Part shown: piece by piece, positions 9,563 to 18,507 of the stretch
Layout: every line of letters starts with the position of its first letter
Position numbering within the stretch: position 1 is the stretch's first letter
From: Pontivivens nitratireducens
GTDB taxonomy: Bacteria > Pseudomonadota > Alphaproteobacteria > Rhodobacterales > Rhodobacteraceae
Reading direction: 5' to 3'
DNA length: 64,000 nucleotides
Assembly (NCBI RefSeq): GCF_014235845.1
Contig: NZ_JACJUQ010000002.1
Location: 248,001-312,000, forward strand
Translations under genes and position numbers: made by a program
The notes under the pieces: model-generated
The model's database searches: none
What the model was told of the DNA's origin: nothing
The model's input: the letters and a program-made list of their open reading frames with translations, nothing else

Positions 9563-10234
9563 CTACAAAAGCGCGACCAGCTTCTCCCCCTCGGCACGAA
9601 CATCTGCCAGCACGTCCCGGTTTTCGCCGGGATGAAACCGCGCCCGTACCGCAGTGGCCATCGGGGCGGGCACGTGCAGCGTGACCTTCGGCCCCAGCTT
9701 CTGCGTCTCGGCCTGCCAGCTTTGCCACAGTGCGCGCTGCGCTGCCTTCGACGCGCCATAGCCGCCATGGTAAGCTGTTCCCGCCGCCGGATCGTCGGCC
9801 AGGATCGCGTGCCCGCTATCGGAGGCCTTCAGCAGAGGTTCCACCATCGTTACAAGACGTTGCGCGGCGCGCACATTGGTCGCGATGGACTTGTCCAGCT
9901 CCTTGACCGCGACATGCGCGGCAGGCGACAGCGGCGCGGCATAGATCGCGGTATGAACCCAGGCATCGACCCGGCCCCAACGCTCATGCAGGGCGAGGCA
10001 CATGCGCTGCAAGCCCGCATCGTCCGTAACATCGAGCGGCACCAGCGTCACGCCGCCGGGCAGGGCGTCGATCTCGTCTGCCAGTTCCTCAAGCGCGCCG
10101 ACGGTGCGTGCCAGCGCCACGACATGCGCCCCGCCCGCCGCGGCAGCGATCGCGACACCGCGCCCCAACCCGCGTGAGGCCCCGGTGACCAGCACGATGC
10201 GCCCGGCCAGATTCTGTGTGGTTTCCTGTGTCAT
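9563..10234 (-). CDS. Short-chain dehydrogenase/reductase
   Basis: 223 residues. The Rossmann motif TGASRGLGRG binds NAD(P), PLDVTD is the adenine-ring contact, and YGASKAAQ holds the catalytic Tyr-x-x-x-Lys. The usual catalytic Ser region reads AILADDPAAG, so the Ser of the triad is not obvious and activity could be altered. The substrate is unknown. It is convergent with der (6-base gap) and divergent from bioY. Confidence 0.85.
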   Translation of the reverse strand: MTQETTQNLAGRIVLVTGASRGLGRGVAIAAAAGGAHVVALARTVGALEELADEIDALPGGVTLVPLDVTDDAGLQRMCLALHERWGRVDAWVHTAIYAAPLSPAAHVAVKELDKSIATNVRAAQRLVTMVEPLLKASDSGHAILADDPAAGTAYHGGYGASKAAQRALWQSWQAETQKLGPKVTLHVPAPMATAVRARFHPGENRDVLADVRAEGEKLVALL

Positions 10235-10345
10235 GGGCGGCTTTCTGCCCCGCTTCTTCGACCGGCGCAAGTCACCCTGCACGTTGACATTGTGCCGCAG
10301 GAACGGCAGACCTGTGGCAACATAATTCAGCCGAGGATTTTCTCT

Positions 10346-10909
10346 ATGACCCGTCAAACCCCTATGGCCGCAACGCTGTGGCAGTCTAACTCCATGCTGC
10401 GTGACGCTGCACTGATCGTCGGCGGCTCGATGATCGTGGCGATGGCCGCGCAAATCTCCGTGCCGATGTTCCCGGTGCCGATGACATTGCAAACGCTGGC
10501 GATCCTGTTCGTGGGCTTGAGCCTGGGCGCATGGCGCGGTGCGGCCGCTCTGGCGCTGTACCTGGCCGAGGGCGCGATGGGCCTGCCGGTCTTCGCCAAT
10601 GGAATGAACGGTGCAGCCCTGTTCGGCCCGACCGCTGGTTTCCTCTACGGCTTCGTTGCGATGGCCGGCATTGCAGGCTTCATGGCGGAGCGTGTGTCCG
10701 GCCAGACCCTCGTCGGCCTGCTGATCGCGGGTTTCGTGGCGAATGTGGCGCTGTATGTGCCGGGCGTGCTGTACCTCAACGCGGCCACCGGGCTCGACTT
10801 TAACGGTGCGGTCGCTGCGGGCATGACGCCCTTCATCATCGGCGATCTGGTCAAGCTGGTGATTGCGGCGCTGATCGTCACGGCAGGCTTCAAAATCGCC
10901 CGCCGCTGA
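10346..10909 (+). CDS. bioY: Biotin transporter S component BioY
   Basis: 187 residues of mostly hydrophobic sequence with about six membrane segments. It is the substrate-binding subunit of the ECF-type biotin importer. Family motifs are ISVPMFPVPMTLQTLAIL near the first helices, LALYLAEGAMGLPVF and the GPTAGFLYGF segment. No bioM/bioN follows, and solitary BioY proteins are known. The ATG at 10346 has GAGGA upstream. Confidence 0.93.
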   Translation: MTRQTPMAATLWQSNSMLRDAALIVGGSMIVAMAAQISVPMFPVPMTLQTLAILFVGLSLGAWRGAAALALYLAEGAMGLPVFANGMNGAALFGPTAGFLYGFVAMAGIAGFMAERVSGQTLVGLLIAGFVANVALYVPGVLYLNAATGLDFNGAVAAGMTPFIIGDLVKLVIAALIVTAGFKIARR

Positions 10910-10931
10910 TCCGACCCCATAACGATCTCAG

Positions 10932-10958
10932 ACGCCGCTCCATCCGGGGCGGCGTTTT
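10932..10958 (+). terminator. Intrinsic terminator after bioY
   Basis: A 10-bp stem (ACGCCGCTCC / GGGGCGGCGT, one G-T pair) with loop ATCC is followed by TTTT. It begins 22 bases after the bioY stop. Confidence 0.8.
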
Positions 10959-10979
10959 GCGTTTGGGGCTTCCGCTCGC

Positions 10980-11390
10980 TCAGGCCGGTTGGTGAAGGCG
11001 CGCGACGGCGTTGCGACACATGCCGTGATCCAGCCAGGCACAGCCTGCACAGATCCGCTCCAATGTATCTGGTGTGATCCTGTCACGCATCCGCTGCTGC
11101 GCCTCGGCCCAGCTCAACCGATCGCCAGCCTGCAAACCCAATGCCGCACCATGCCGTTGGTCCAGCGTCATGATGCGCGTCTGGCTGAGGCAGGAGGTAT
11201 CGCGGCGCTTGGGGCAGGGGGCGCAGATGTCGTCGGTCTGCGCGATCACCTCGATCATCGTGTCGGGCGCGTCACACAGACGCTGGACGATTTGCGCCAT
11301 GTTGGCGACGAAGCCGTTGGAATAGCCCTTACCCTCGAACCCCAACGCGCACAGGAAGTGATGTGCGCGAAAGAGGACGGGATCAGGCAT
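10980..11390 (-). CDS. DUF1284-family cysteine-rich protein
   Basis: 136 residues with the DUF1284 layout: RAHHFLCALGFEGKGYS at the N-terminus and cysteines grouped as CAPCPKRRDTSC and CAGCAWLDHGMC, consistent with a metal or iron-sulfur site. The function of the family is unknown. The start codon overlaps the last eight bases of purF, so it is translationally coupled as the last gene of the minus-strand run. Confidence 0.85.
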   Translation of the reverse strand: MPDPVLFRAHHFLCALGFEGKGYSNGFVANMAQIVQRLCDAPDTMIEVIAQTDDICAPCPKRRDTSCLSQTRIMTLDQRHGAALGLQAGDRLSWAEAQQRMRDRITPDTLERICAGCAWLDHGMCRNAVARLHQPA

Positions 11391-12858
11391 CCGCCTTCAG
11401 CTTCACACGGCCGGAATCGACCACGTCGCTGGGGCGCACGGGATAATCGCCGGAGAAGCAGGCGTCGCAGAATTGCGGTTCCGCCGCGCGCTTCTTCTCA
11501 CCACATGCGCGGTAAAGCCCGTCCATCGAGACGAAGCTGAGGCTGGCCACGCCAAGGTGATCGCGCATCTGCTCCACCGTCATCTGCGCGGCCAGAAGGT
11601 TTTCCCGATCCGGGGTATCCACGCCGTAAAAGCATGGCCACTGAGTGGGGGGGGAGGCGATACGGAAATGCACCTCCGCCGCGCCCGCGTCCAGGACCAT
11701 GTCCTTGATCTTCTGGCTGGTGGTGCCGCGCACGACCGAGTCGTCGACCAGAATGACCCGCTTGCCCTTGATCAGGGCGCGGTTGACGTTCAGCTTCAAC
11801 CGTACGCCCATATTGCGGATCTCCGCTGTCGGCTCGATGAAGGTCCGGCCCATATACTGGTTGCGGATGATGCCCATCGCGTAGGGAATCCCGCTTTCCT
11901 GCGAATAACCGATGGCCGCAGGCGTGCCCGAATCCGGCACCGGGCAAACCAGATCGGCCTCGACCGGGGCCTCACGCGCCAGCTCCACGCCGATGCGACG
12001 CCGGGTTTCGTACACGGAATGCCCGCCGATCACGCTGTCGGGGCGGGAGAAGTAGACATATTCGAAAATGCAGAACTTCTTGGGCTTCGCCTCGAACGGA
12101 AAGGAGGATTCGATGCCGTCGGGGGTGCAGATCACCATCTCGCCGGGCTGAACCTCACGCACGAATTCCGCACCGATGATGTCGAGCGCGCAGGTCTCGG
12201 ACGCGAGGCACCAGCCGCCGCCGGTCAAGCGGCCCAGCATCAGCGGGCGCACGCCGCGCGCGTCGCGCACGCCGATCAGCTTGGTTCGGGTCATGGCGAT
12301 GACGCTGAACGCACCTTCGACCCGGCGAAGGGCGTCCTTCATCCGCTCGGGGATGGAACGCTGGATGGACCGCGCCATCAGGTGAATGATGCATTCGGTA
12401 TCGCTGGACGACTGGAAGATCGAGCCGCGGTCGATCAGTTCCGCGCGCAGCGCCTCGGCATTGGTCAGGTTGCCGTTATGCGCGATGGCACAGCCGCCCA
12501 TGGCGAATTCCGCGAACAGCGGCTGCACGTCGCGGATCGCGGCGCCCTTGGACCCGGCGGTGGAATAGCGCACATGCCCGCAGGCGATCTGACCGGGCAA
12601 CTGCTCCATCACCTTGGCGGAGGTGAAGTTGTCGCGTACATAGCCGAACCGCCGGACGGAGGAGAACCCGATACCGGGTGCGAAGCTGACGATGCCGCCA
12701 GCCTCCTGCCCCCGATGTTGCAGGGCGTGCAGGCCGAGGGCGACGAAATTCGCCGCGTCCGAAACGCCTGTCGCACCGAAGATGCCACATTCCTCACGCG
12801 GTTTGTCGTCACCCCGTGCGTCGAATGGGTGAGCTGGAAAATCAGGGATCGTGGACAT
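11383..12858 (-). CDS. purF: Amidophosphoribosyltransferase
   Basis: 491 residues. Commits PRPP and glutamine to purine synthesis. The glutamine-hydrolysing Cys is residue 24 (REECGIFGATG), exposed after removal of a short propeptide as in many PurF proteins. QHRGQEAGGI is the Ntn-hydrolase motif and VILVDDSVVRGTTS is the PRPP-binding loop. Near the C-terminus are cysteines (FYGVDT, later FCDACFSGDYP) of the type that binds a 4Fe-4S cluster in Bacillus-like enzymes. The ATG at 12858 (MSTIPDF) is preferred to longer starts. cvpA lies upstream. Confidence 0.95.
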   Translation of the reverse strand: MSTIPDFPAHPFDARGDDKPREECGIFGATGVSDAANFVALGLHALQHRGQEAGGIVSFAPGIGFSSVRRFGYVRDNFTSAKVMEQLPGQIACGHVRYSTAGSKGAAIRDVQPLFAEFAMGGCAIAHNGNLTNAEALRAELIDRGSIFQSSSDTECIIHLMARSIQRSIPERMKDALRRVEGAFSVIAMTRTKLIGVRDARGVRPLMLGRLTGGGWCLASETCALDIIGAEFVREVQPGEMVICTPDGIESSFPFEAKPKKFCIFEYVYFSRPDSVIGGHSVYETRRRIGVELAREAPVEADLVCPVPDSGTPAAIGYSQESGIPYAMGIIRNQYMGRTFIEPTAEIRNMGVRLKLNVNRALIKGKRVILVDDSVVRGTTSQKIKDMVLDAGAAEVHFRIASPPTQWPCFYGVDTPDRENLLAAQMTVEQMRDHLGVASLSFVSMDGLYRACGEKKRAAEPQFCDACFSGDYPVRPSDVVDSGRVKLKADA

Positions 12859-13016
12859 GGCGAAGTCTCCCACAGGCGCGCTTTGCGATGACTTTCGCGC
12901 CTTGTAGCTGCGCGTCACCTGCTTGTCACCACCTGACTGTGTCGCGCCGCACGTCAATGTGAACGATATCCGGGGCGGGGCGGGTTCGCGCCCCGGCAGG
13001 CTGGTCTTTGGCCAAT

Positions 13017-13574
13017 TCAGCTGGAGCAGCGGCCCATCAGCTGATCGTAGCTCTCGACGATCTGGGGCGGCACCTCGGTCGGCAGCAGGTCGATCACCCA
13101 GTCCTTGAGCGCGGCGAGCAGATCGCGGCTGGCTGCATTGTCCACCATCGCGATGGCACTGTCGCTGACCGGCGCCTGATCGTAGATCACGAAGGCGATC
13201 GCCACCAACAGCAGACCGCGCGCCACGCCGAACAGCAGGCCCAGACCGCTGTCGATCGGGCTGAGCGCCGATTTCTGAACCGTGCCGGAGATCAGCGGGC
13301 TGAACAGCGAAATGACCACCAGCGCCAGGACGAACACGATGCCGAATGCGGCGATGATCGCAATCTGGCACGATCCGCCGATAATGTCGGAAATGACCGG
13401 CAGTTCCGAGATGATCGGCTCGACCGAGGGGGCCACGAGGAAGGCGACGATCGCCGCCGCCACCCAGCCCGCGATGGACAGAACCTCCCGCACGAAACCG
13501 CGCGAATAGGCCAGCAGGGCCGAAATGATGACGATGCCCGCGACACCGGCGTCCACCAGAGTGAATTGATCCAT
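13017..13574 (-). CDS. cvpA: CvpA-family membrane protein
   Basis: 185 residues with four hydrophobic segments and the N-terminal signature AYSRGFVREVLSI of the CvpA family. The gene was named for colicin V production and has since been linked to envelope stress. It precedes purF as in many proteobacteria, which explains the old association with purine synthesis. The 158-base gap to purF contains an 8-bp GC stem (12970-12996) without a T run. The C-terminus is soluble and ends in LMGRCSS. Confidence 0.9.
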   Translation of the reverse strand: MDQFTLVDAGVAGIVIISALLAYSRGFVREVLSIAGWVAAAIVAFLVAPSVEPIISELPVISDIIGGSCQIAIIAAFGIVFVLALVVISLFSPLISGTVQKSALSPIDSGLGLLFGVARGLLLVAIAFVIYDQAPVSDSAIAMVDNAASRDLLAALKDWVIDLLPTEVPPQIVESYDQLMGRCSS

Positions 13575-13602
13575 GCGACGCGGTCCCGTTGGTTATTGAG
13601 TT

Positions 13603-14970
13603 TTAGTCGAGTTGACCAAATACGCTTTCCACAAAGCCGGGCAAATCGTCAAGGGTTTCCACCTGGATCGGGTCGCTTCCGGTGCGCCGCATGCCGGCGG
13701 GTGCGATGGCGCGGGTAAAGCCAAGCTTCGCCGCCTCGCGCAGGCGGGCCTCGGGCTGGGGCACGGGGCGCAGGGCACCGGACAGGCTGATCTCTCCGAA
13801 CAGGATCGTCTCGGGCGGCAGGGCGTGATCCTGCCGTGCGCTGATCAGGGCGGCGGCAACTGCCAGATCGGCGGCGGGTTCGCTGACGCGCAGCCCGCCC
13901 GCCACGTTGAGAAAGACATCCATCCCGCCAAAGCCGATCCCGGCCCGCGCCTCCAACACGGCGAGGATCATGCCCAGCCGTTGCGAATCCCAGCCCACGA
14001 CCGTGCGCCGTGGCGTGGCCAGCGGGGAGGCCGCGACCAGCGCCTGAATTTCACACAGCAACGGGCGCGTCCCCTCGATTCCCGCAAACACGACCGAACC
14101 GCTGGCCGGTTTGCCACGCTCGCTCAGGAACAGGGCTGACGGGTTGGATACCTCCGCCAGCCCGGCGCCGGTCATCTCGAACACGCCGATTTCATCCGCC
14201 GGGCCGAACCGGTTCTTGACCGCGCGCAGGATGCGGAACTGGTGGCCGCGCTCCCCCTCGAAATACAGAACGGTATCGACCATGTGTTCCACGACGCGCG
14301 GGCCGGCGATCTGCCCGTCCTTGGTCACATGCCCGACGAGGATGACGCTGATCCCCTTGCGCTTGGCAAAGGTCACCAGCTCATGTGCCGCCGCCCGGAC
14401 CTGCGAGACGGAGCCGGGGGCGCTGTCCACGTGATCGGACCACATTGTCTGGATTGAATCGATGATGGCCAGGCGCGGCTGCTCCGCCTCCAGCGTGGTC
14501 AGGATGTCGCGCAGGTTCGTCTCCGCCGCCAGCTTGACCGGCGCATCGGCGAGGCCCAGACGCTTGGCCCGCATCCTGATCTGCGCCGCTGCTTCCTCAC
14601 CCGAAACATAGACGACCTTCGCGCCGTTGCGGGCATAGGCCGCCGCCGCCTGCAACAGCAGGGTGGATTTGCCGATGCCCGGATCACCGCCCACCAAAGT
14701 GGCGGAGGCCGGAACCAGCCCGCCGCCGGTCACGCGGTCCAGTTCAGCAATGCCCGACAATTCGCGCGGCAGGGCGGTATCCTCGACGCTCAGATCGCTC
14801 AGCGCGACGGTGCGCCCCCGCGCCTTTCCCAGCGCCTTGGGGGCGGAGGATCCGGTGCCTGCATCCTCGACAATGGAATTCCACGCTGAACAGGCATCGC
14901 AGCGCCCGGCCCACTTCTTGTGGGTTGCGCCGCATTCCGTGCATCTGAAATTGTTCGTCTGTCTTGCCAT
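13603..14970 (-). CDS. radA: DNA repair protein RadA
   Basis: 455 residues. A branch-migration ATPase that processes recombination intermediates. Visible are the N-terminal C4 zinc finger (CTECGATHKKWAGRCDAC), Walker A GGDPGIGKSTL, the RadA-specific KNRFGPADEIGVFEM (KNRFG) motif and the C-terminal Lon-like domain (GGMDVFLNVAGGLRVSEP). The order and length are diagnostic. It lies 28 bases before cvpA in the same direction. Confidence 0.96.
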   Translation of the reverse strand: MARQTNNFRCTECGATHKKWAGRCDACSAWNSIVEDAGTGSSAPKALGKARGRTVALSDLSVEDTALPRELSGIAELDRVTGGGLVPASATLVGGDPGIGKSTLLLQAAAAYARNGAKVVYVSGEEAAAQIRMRAKRLGLADAPVKLAAETNLRDILTTLEAEQPRLAIIDSIQTMWSDHVDSAPGSVSQVRAAAHELVTFAKRKGISVILVGHVTKDGQIAGPRVVEHMVDTVLYFEGERGHQFRILRAVKNRFGPADEIGVFEMTGAGLAEVSNPSALFLSERGKPASGSVVFAGIEGTRPLLCEIQALVAASPLATPRRTVVGWDSQRLGMILAVLEARAGIGFGGMDVFLNVAGGLRVSEPAADLAVAAALISARQDHALPPETILFGEISLSGALRPVPQPEARLREAAKLGFTRAIAPAGMRRTGSDPIQVETLDDLPGFVESVFGQLD

Positions 14971-15041
14971 GTGACGGGTCTATCGCGACCGGAACGAAAC
15001 CGCAACATTTGTGCGGGATGCGCGCCATTTCAGTGAGGATT

Positions 15042-15350
15042 TCAGAAAGGCGCGCCGGTGATCAGGATCACGCCGAAGGCGATCTGGAACAGGGGCAGCA
15101 CACGCTCCGACCCGCGCTCCGCCCAAAACAGGCTCGCCGCGCAGAACGCCAGCGCCCCGCCCGCAAAAAGTGCCAGCGGCGGCGACAGCAGGGAGATCGA
15201 CGCCATGCCCAGCAGCGTGAAGACCACCGTGCCGATATACAATCCGCGCCGGATGGGCTGCGCGGATATCGCGCGCCATACGCTCCACCCCATCGCGCCG
15301 AACGCGCCGAAGCCGATCAGGATGCCCCCCATCAATTCGAATATCGTCAT
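15042..15350 (-). CDS. Small hypothetical membrane protein
   Basis: 102 residues from the ATG at 15350, with three or four hydrophobic helices (GGILIGFGAFGAMGW, LYIGTVVFTLLGMASI, LALFAGGALAFCAA, FQIAFGVILITG). No family is recognised. The start overlaps the stop of the PqiA-like gene by four bases (ATGA), so the two are coupled. Its position next to mlaE/mlaF and the PqiA-like gene suggests an envelope role, by context only. Confidence 0.7.
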   Translation of the reverse strand: MTIFELMGGILIGFGAFGAMGWSVWRAISAQPIRRGLYIGTVVFTLLGMASISLLSPPLALFAGGALAFCAASLFWAERGSERVLPLFQIAFGVILITGAPF

Positions 15351-15772
15351 CTCTTCACCATGCTCAATCCCAGGGAGGTCACCACGCAGCCCGTGAACAG
15401 CCACAGACCCCATAGCGGCGTTACGTTCGCGCCCGCGATGCCCTTGGCCAGCACGACGTAGAGCGCGATCAGAAAGATATCGGCCATCGACAACCGCGCG
15501 ATATAGGGCAGCGCGGGGGCCAGACGCGCGGGCAGGCGACCGGCGAAGTGCAGTTCCGTCGCGATGACCTTGGCATAGGGCATAACGATGGCGAGCAGGG
15601 CCACCAGCCCCGCCAGAACGGCGTCAGACCCCCACAAAGCGCGCAAACCGCCCAGCATCGAAACACGGTCCCCGCCCAGAAACCACAGCACCCGCGCCTG
15701 CATCAGCGGGGCCAGCCAGGCGATTGGATACGCGACCAACAGTGCCAGGTTGATGCCCCGTGCCAGCCGCAC
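15347..15772 (-). CDS. Paraquat-inducible protein A-like membrane protein
   Basis: 141 residues from a GTG start, with four membrane segments. Motifs resemble one half of PqiA/YebS: YPIAWLAPLM, LLAIVMPYAKVIATE, ARLSMADIFLIALYVV and GLWLFTGCVVTSL. It lacks the zinc-finger part of E. coli PqiA. PqiA proteins work with MCE lipid-transport systems, and this gene follows mlaF three bases after its stop. Confidence 0.75.
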   Translation of the reverse strand: MRLARGINLALLVAYPIAWLAPLMQARVLWFLGGDRVSMLGGLRALWGSDAVLAGLVALLAIVMPYAKVIATELHFAGRLPARLAPALPYIARLSMADIFLIALYVVLAKGIAGANVTPLWGLWLFTGCVVTSLGLSMVKR

Positions 15773-15775
15773 CGC

Positions 15776-16528
15776 CTATCGGACCGCCTCGATCGGACCA
15801 TCGGCGGACCCGGTGACGAACTGTTCCACATAGGGATCGCCGCAAGTGTCCATCTGATCCGCCTGACCGATCCAGCGGATCTTGCCGTTGTGCAGCATCG
15901 CCACCTGATCCGCGATGGCGCGAACGCTGGTCATGTCATGGGTGATGGTCATGCCGGTGGCGCCGATCTCGGCCGTGATCTCGCGTATCAGGTCGTTGAT
16001 GACACCGGCCATGATCGGGTCGAGGCCGGTCGTCGGCTCATCGAAAAAGATGATCTGCGGGTCCGCCGCGATGGCCCGCGCCAGACCGACACGTTTTTGC
16101 ATTCCACCTGACAGTTCAGCGGGAAACTGGTCCGCCACGTCCGCGCTCAGCCCGACGCGACGCAGTTTTTCGACCGCGACATCGCGCGCGTCGCTGCGGT
16201 TGAGCTTGTTTTTGCCCCGTACCAGACGAAAGCCGACATTTTCCCAGACCGTCAGGCTGTCGAACAGCGCCGCGCCCTGAAACAGCATTCCGAACCGCGC
16301 GAGGAACGCATCGCGATCCCGATCCGCCGGTTGCCCATCCAGCAGAACCTCGCCCGCGTCGGGCTTTACCAGCCCCAGGATGCATTTCAGCAGCACGGAC
16401 TTGCCCGAACCCGACTCCCCGATGATGACCGTGTTCTGGCCCGCCGGCGCGACCAGATCGACGCCGCGCAGGACATGCTTGCGACCGAAGGATTTGGTCA
16501 GGTTCTTGAGAGTGATTTGCGTGCTCAT
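15776..16528 (-). CDS. mlaF: MlaF-like ABC transporter ATP-binding protein
   Basis: 250 residues. ATPase of an MCE-type phospholipid transporter of the inner membrane. Motifs: Walker A GESGSGKSVLLK, Q-loop GMLFQGAALFDSLTVWENV, signature LSGGMQKRVGLARA, Walker B IIFFDEPTTGLDP and the switch His in TITHDM. GMQKRV after the signature is typical of the MlaF/Mkl subgroup. The start overlaps the stop of the permease gene (ATGA). No MlaD-like protein is visible in the window. Confidence 0.9.
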   Translation of the reverse strand: MSTQITLKNLTKSFGRKHVLRGVDLVAPAGQNTVIIGESGSGKSVLLKCILGLVKPDAGEVLLDGQPADRDRDAFLARFGMLFQGAALFDSLTVWENVGFRLVRGKNKLNRSDARDVAVEKLRRVGLSADVADQFPAELSGGMQKRVGLARAIAADPQIIFFDEPTTGLDPIMAGVINDLIREITAEIGATGMTITHDMTSVRAIADQVAMLHNGKIRWIGQADQMDTCGDPYVEQFVTGSADGPIEAVR

Positions 16529-17319
16529 GAGGTAAAGAAAACCTCCGTCAGGATGTAGTTCGCCGCGAAGATCAGCACCGATGCGGACACGACAGCGTTC
16601 GTGGTCGCCCGCCCGACGCCCTGTGCGCCGCGCTGCGAATGATAGCCCTGATAGCAGCCCATCAACGCCAGGATGAAGCCGAACACCGCCGCCTTGACCA
16701 GACCGGAGACGACATCCGCCGTCGTCAGGAAATCCGCGGTCGTGTTGATATAGGTCGCGGCGTTAAAGTCGAGCCGCCCGACGCCGACCATAAATCCGCC
16801 CATCACCCCGATGATATCCCCGATCAGCACCAGCAGGGGCAGGGCGATGACCGCCGCGATCAGGCGCGGCACGACCAGATACTTCATCGGGTTGGTGCTG
16901 AGCGTGCTGAGCGCGTCGATCTGCTCCGTCACGCGCATCGTGCCGATTTCCGCCGCGATGGAGGCAGAGACCCGCCCCGCCACCATCAGCCCGCCCAGAA
17001 CGGGCCCCAGTTCGCGCACCATGCCGATCGCCACGATCGACGGCACCACCGATTCCGCGTTGAAGCGCGCGCCGCCTGCGAAAATCTGCAGCGCCAGCGC
17101 CCCCCCGGTGAACAGCGTCGTCAGGCCCACCACCGGCAGCGAGAACCAGCCGATCCGCAGCAATTGCCGCCCGATCTCCACCGGATAGAACGGCGGCCGC
17201 ACCAGATGACTGACAGCCGTCGCCGCGAAGATCAGCAGCGCGCCGGTTGCCGCGCACAGGGCCAGAACGGCCGCGCCGATGCTGGCCAGAATCTCCTGCG
17301 CATACCTTAAAACGACCAT
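16525..17319 (-). CDS. mlaE: MlaE-like ABC transporter permease
   Basis: 264 residues, five or six membrane helices. The MlaE/YrbE signature is complete: LVVPRLIAAVIALPLLVLI, the cytoplasmic coupling segment ELGPVLGGLMVAGRVSASIAAE and GTMRVTEQIDALSTL. Together with the following ATPase it forms the membrane core of a phospholipid transporter. GGAGG precedes the ATG at 17319. Confidence 0.92.
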   Translation of the reverse strand: MVVLRYAQEILASIGAAVLALCAATGALLIFAATAVSHLVRPPFYPVEIGRQLLRIGWFSLPVVGLTTLFTGGALALQIFAGGARFNAESVVPSIVAIGMVRELGPVLGGLMVAGRVSASIAAEIGTMRVTEQIDALSTLSTNPMKYLVVPRLIAAVIALPLLVLIGDIIGVMGGFMVGVGRLDFNAATYINTTADFLTTADVVSGLVKAAVFGFILALMGCYQGYHSQRGAQGVGRATTNAVVSASVLIFAANYILTEVFFTS

Positions 17320-17490
17320 TCAAGCCTCCATCGTTCGCGCAGACCTACCCTGACCGGACGTGCAGGCCAAGAGTTGTTACGCATTGCCGTGCAAATGCGA
17401 CCGGCGATCATCGCGCGGGGCGAACCTGTCTTATGCAGGCGGCGCGGCGCGAAAGCACATCTTACACGTGGATCACGACCCGATATAACC

Positions 17491-18507
17491 TCACCCGATA
17501 TAATGCCGCTCATAGCGCGCGCCGAGCGAAGTCAGTATTTCATAGCCTATGGTTCCCGCGGCCTTGCCCAATGCGTCAATGCCCTGATGCGGCCCCAGGA
17601 TGTCGAGCGATTGCGGGTCGTGATCCAGATCTGTCACGTCCACGCCGATCAAATCCATCGACACGCGACCGGCGAGGGGGCAGGGCGTGTCGTCGGACCA
17701 CAGGCTTGCCCCGCCACCACCGATGGCCCGGATCAACCCGTCCGCATAGCCGGAGGAGATCGTGGCAATGCGCGAGGGCCGCTTGGCGATCCACGTGGCA
17801 CCGTAGCCGACGCTTTCCCCGATGGCGACATCACGCGTTTGGATGACCGGCAGGCGCAGTGTCACCACGGGACGGGCGGCATCGAACGGCGCACCGCCAT
17901 ACAGGCCGATACCGGGGCGCGTGATGTCGAAATGATAATCGGGGCCAAGCCCGATCCCGCCGGTCGCCGACAGGGATCGGCGGCCCTGCGGTGCCATGGC
18001 GGTGAACGCGGACAGTTGCCGCAGGGTTTGCGGATGGTCCGGCATGTCCGCGCAGGCCAGATGCGACAGGATCAAACGGGGGGTCCCCAGATCGGGCAGA
18101 TGCGCCAGATCCGTTGCCTCGAACCCCAGACGGTTCATGCCAGTATCGTATTGCAGGGCGAAGGGATGCCCCGCCATATTGGCCCTGTAATCAGCGGCTT
18201 GCGGCAGGGAGTTAAGGCACGGGGTCAGCGCGTTTGACCGAAAATGCACGGCGTCCGAGGCGCACATCAGCCCGGAAAAGACGTAGATCTCCGGCCCATT
18301 GCCCAAGGCCTCACGCAGCGCCACGCCCTCCTCAACCTGTGCCACGAAGAAGCTGCGCGCCCCGGCCTGCGCCAAGGCCCGTGCCACCCGGTCCAGCCCC
18401 AGCCCGTAGGCGTCCGCCTTGACCACCGCGCCGGTTTCGGGCGCCAGGTCGAGCGCCCGCCAATTCGCGCGGATCGCGTTCAGGTCGATGTGCAGCCCGG
18501 CCTGCAT
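17491..18507 (-). CDS. alr: Alanine racemase
   Basis: 338 residues. A PLP enzyme that makes D-alanine for peptidoglycan. The PLP lysine is K30 in AVVKADAYGLG. The second catalytic site, the Tyr on the opposite face, lies in ESVGYGATWIAK. CPLAGRVSMDLIGVD is a further conserved core motif. The ATG at 18507 shares its A with the dnaB stop (TGATG), indicating coupling; a TTG one codon earlier is also in frame. Confidence 0.93.
   Translation of the reverse strand: MQAGLHIDLNAIRANWRALDLAPETGAVVKADAYGLGLDRVARALAQAGARSFFVAQVEEGVALREALGNGPEIYVFSGLMCASDAVHFRSNALTPCLNSLPQAADYRANMAGHPFALQYDTGMNRLGFEATDLAHLPDLGTPRLILSHLACADMPDHPQTLRQLSAFTAMAPQGRRSLSATGGIGLGPDYHFDITRPGIGLYGGAPFDAARPVVTLRLPVIQTRDVAIGESVGYGATWIAKRPSRIATISSGYADGLIRAIGGGGASLWSDDTPCPLAGRVSMDLIGVDVTDLDHDPQSLDILGPHQGIDALGKAAGTIGYEILTSLGARYERHYIG

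Noticed and set aside
12970-12996. Terminator between cvpA and purF
   Set aside because: An 8-bp GC stem exists but no T run follows on the minus strand, and purF is probably read from the same transcript.
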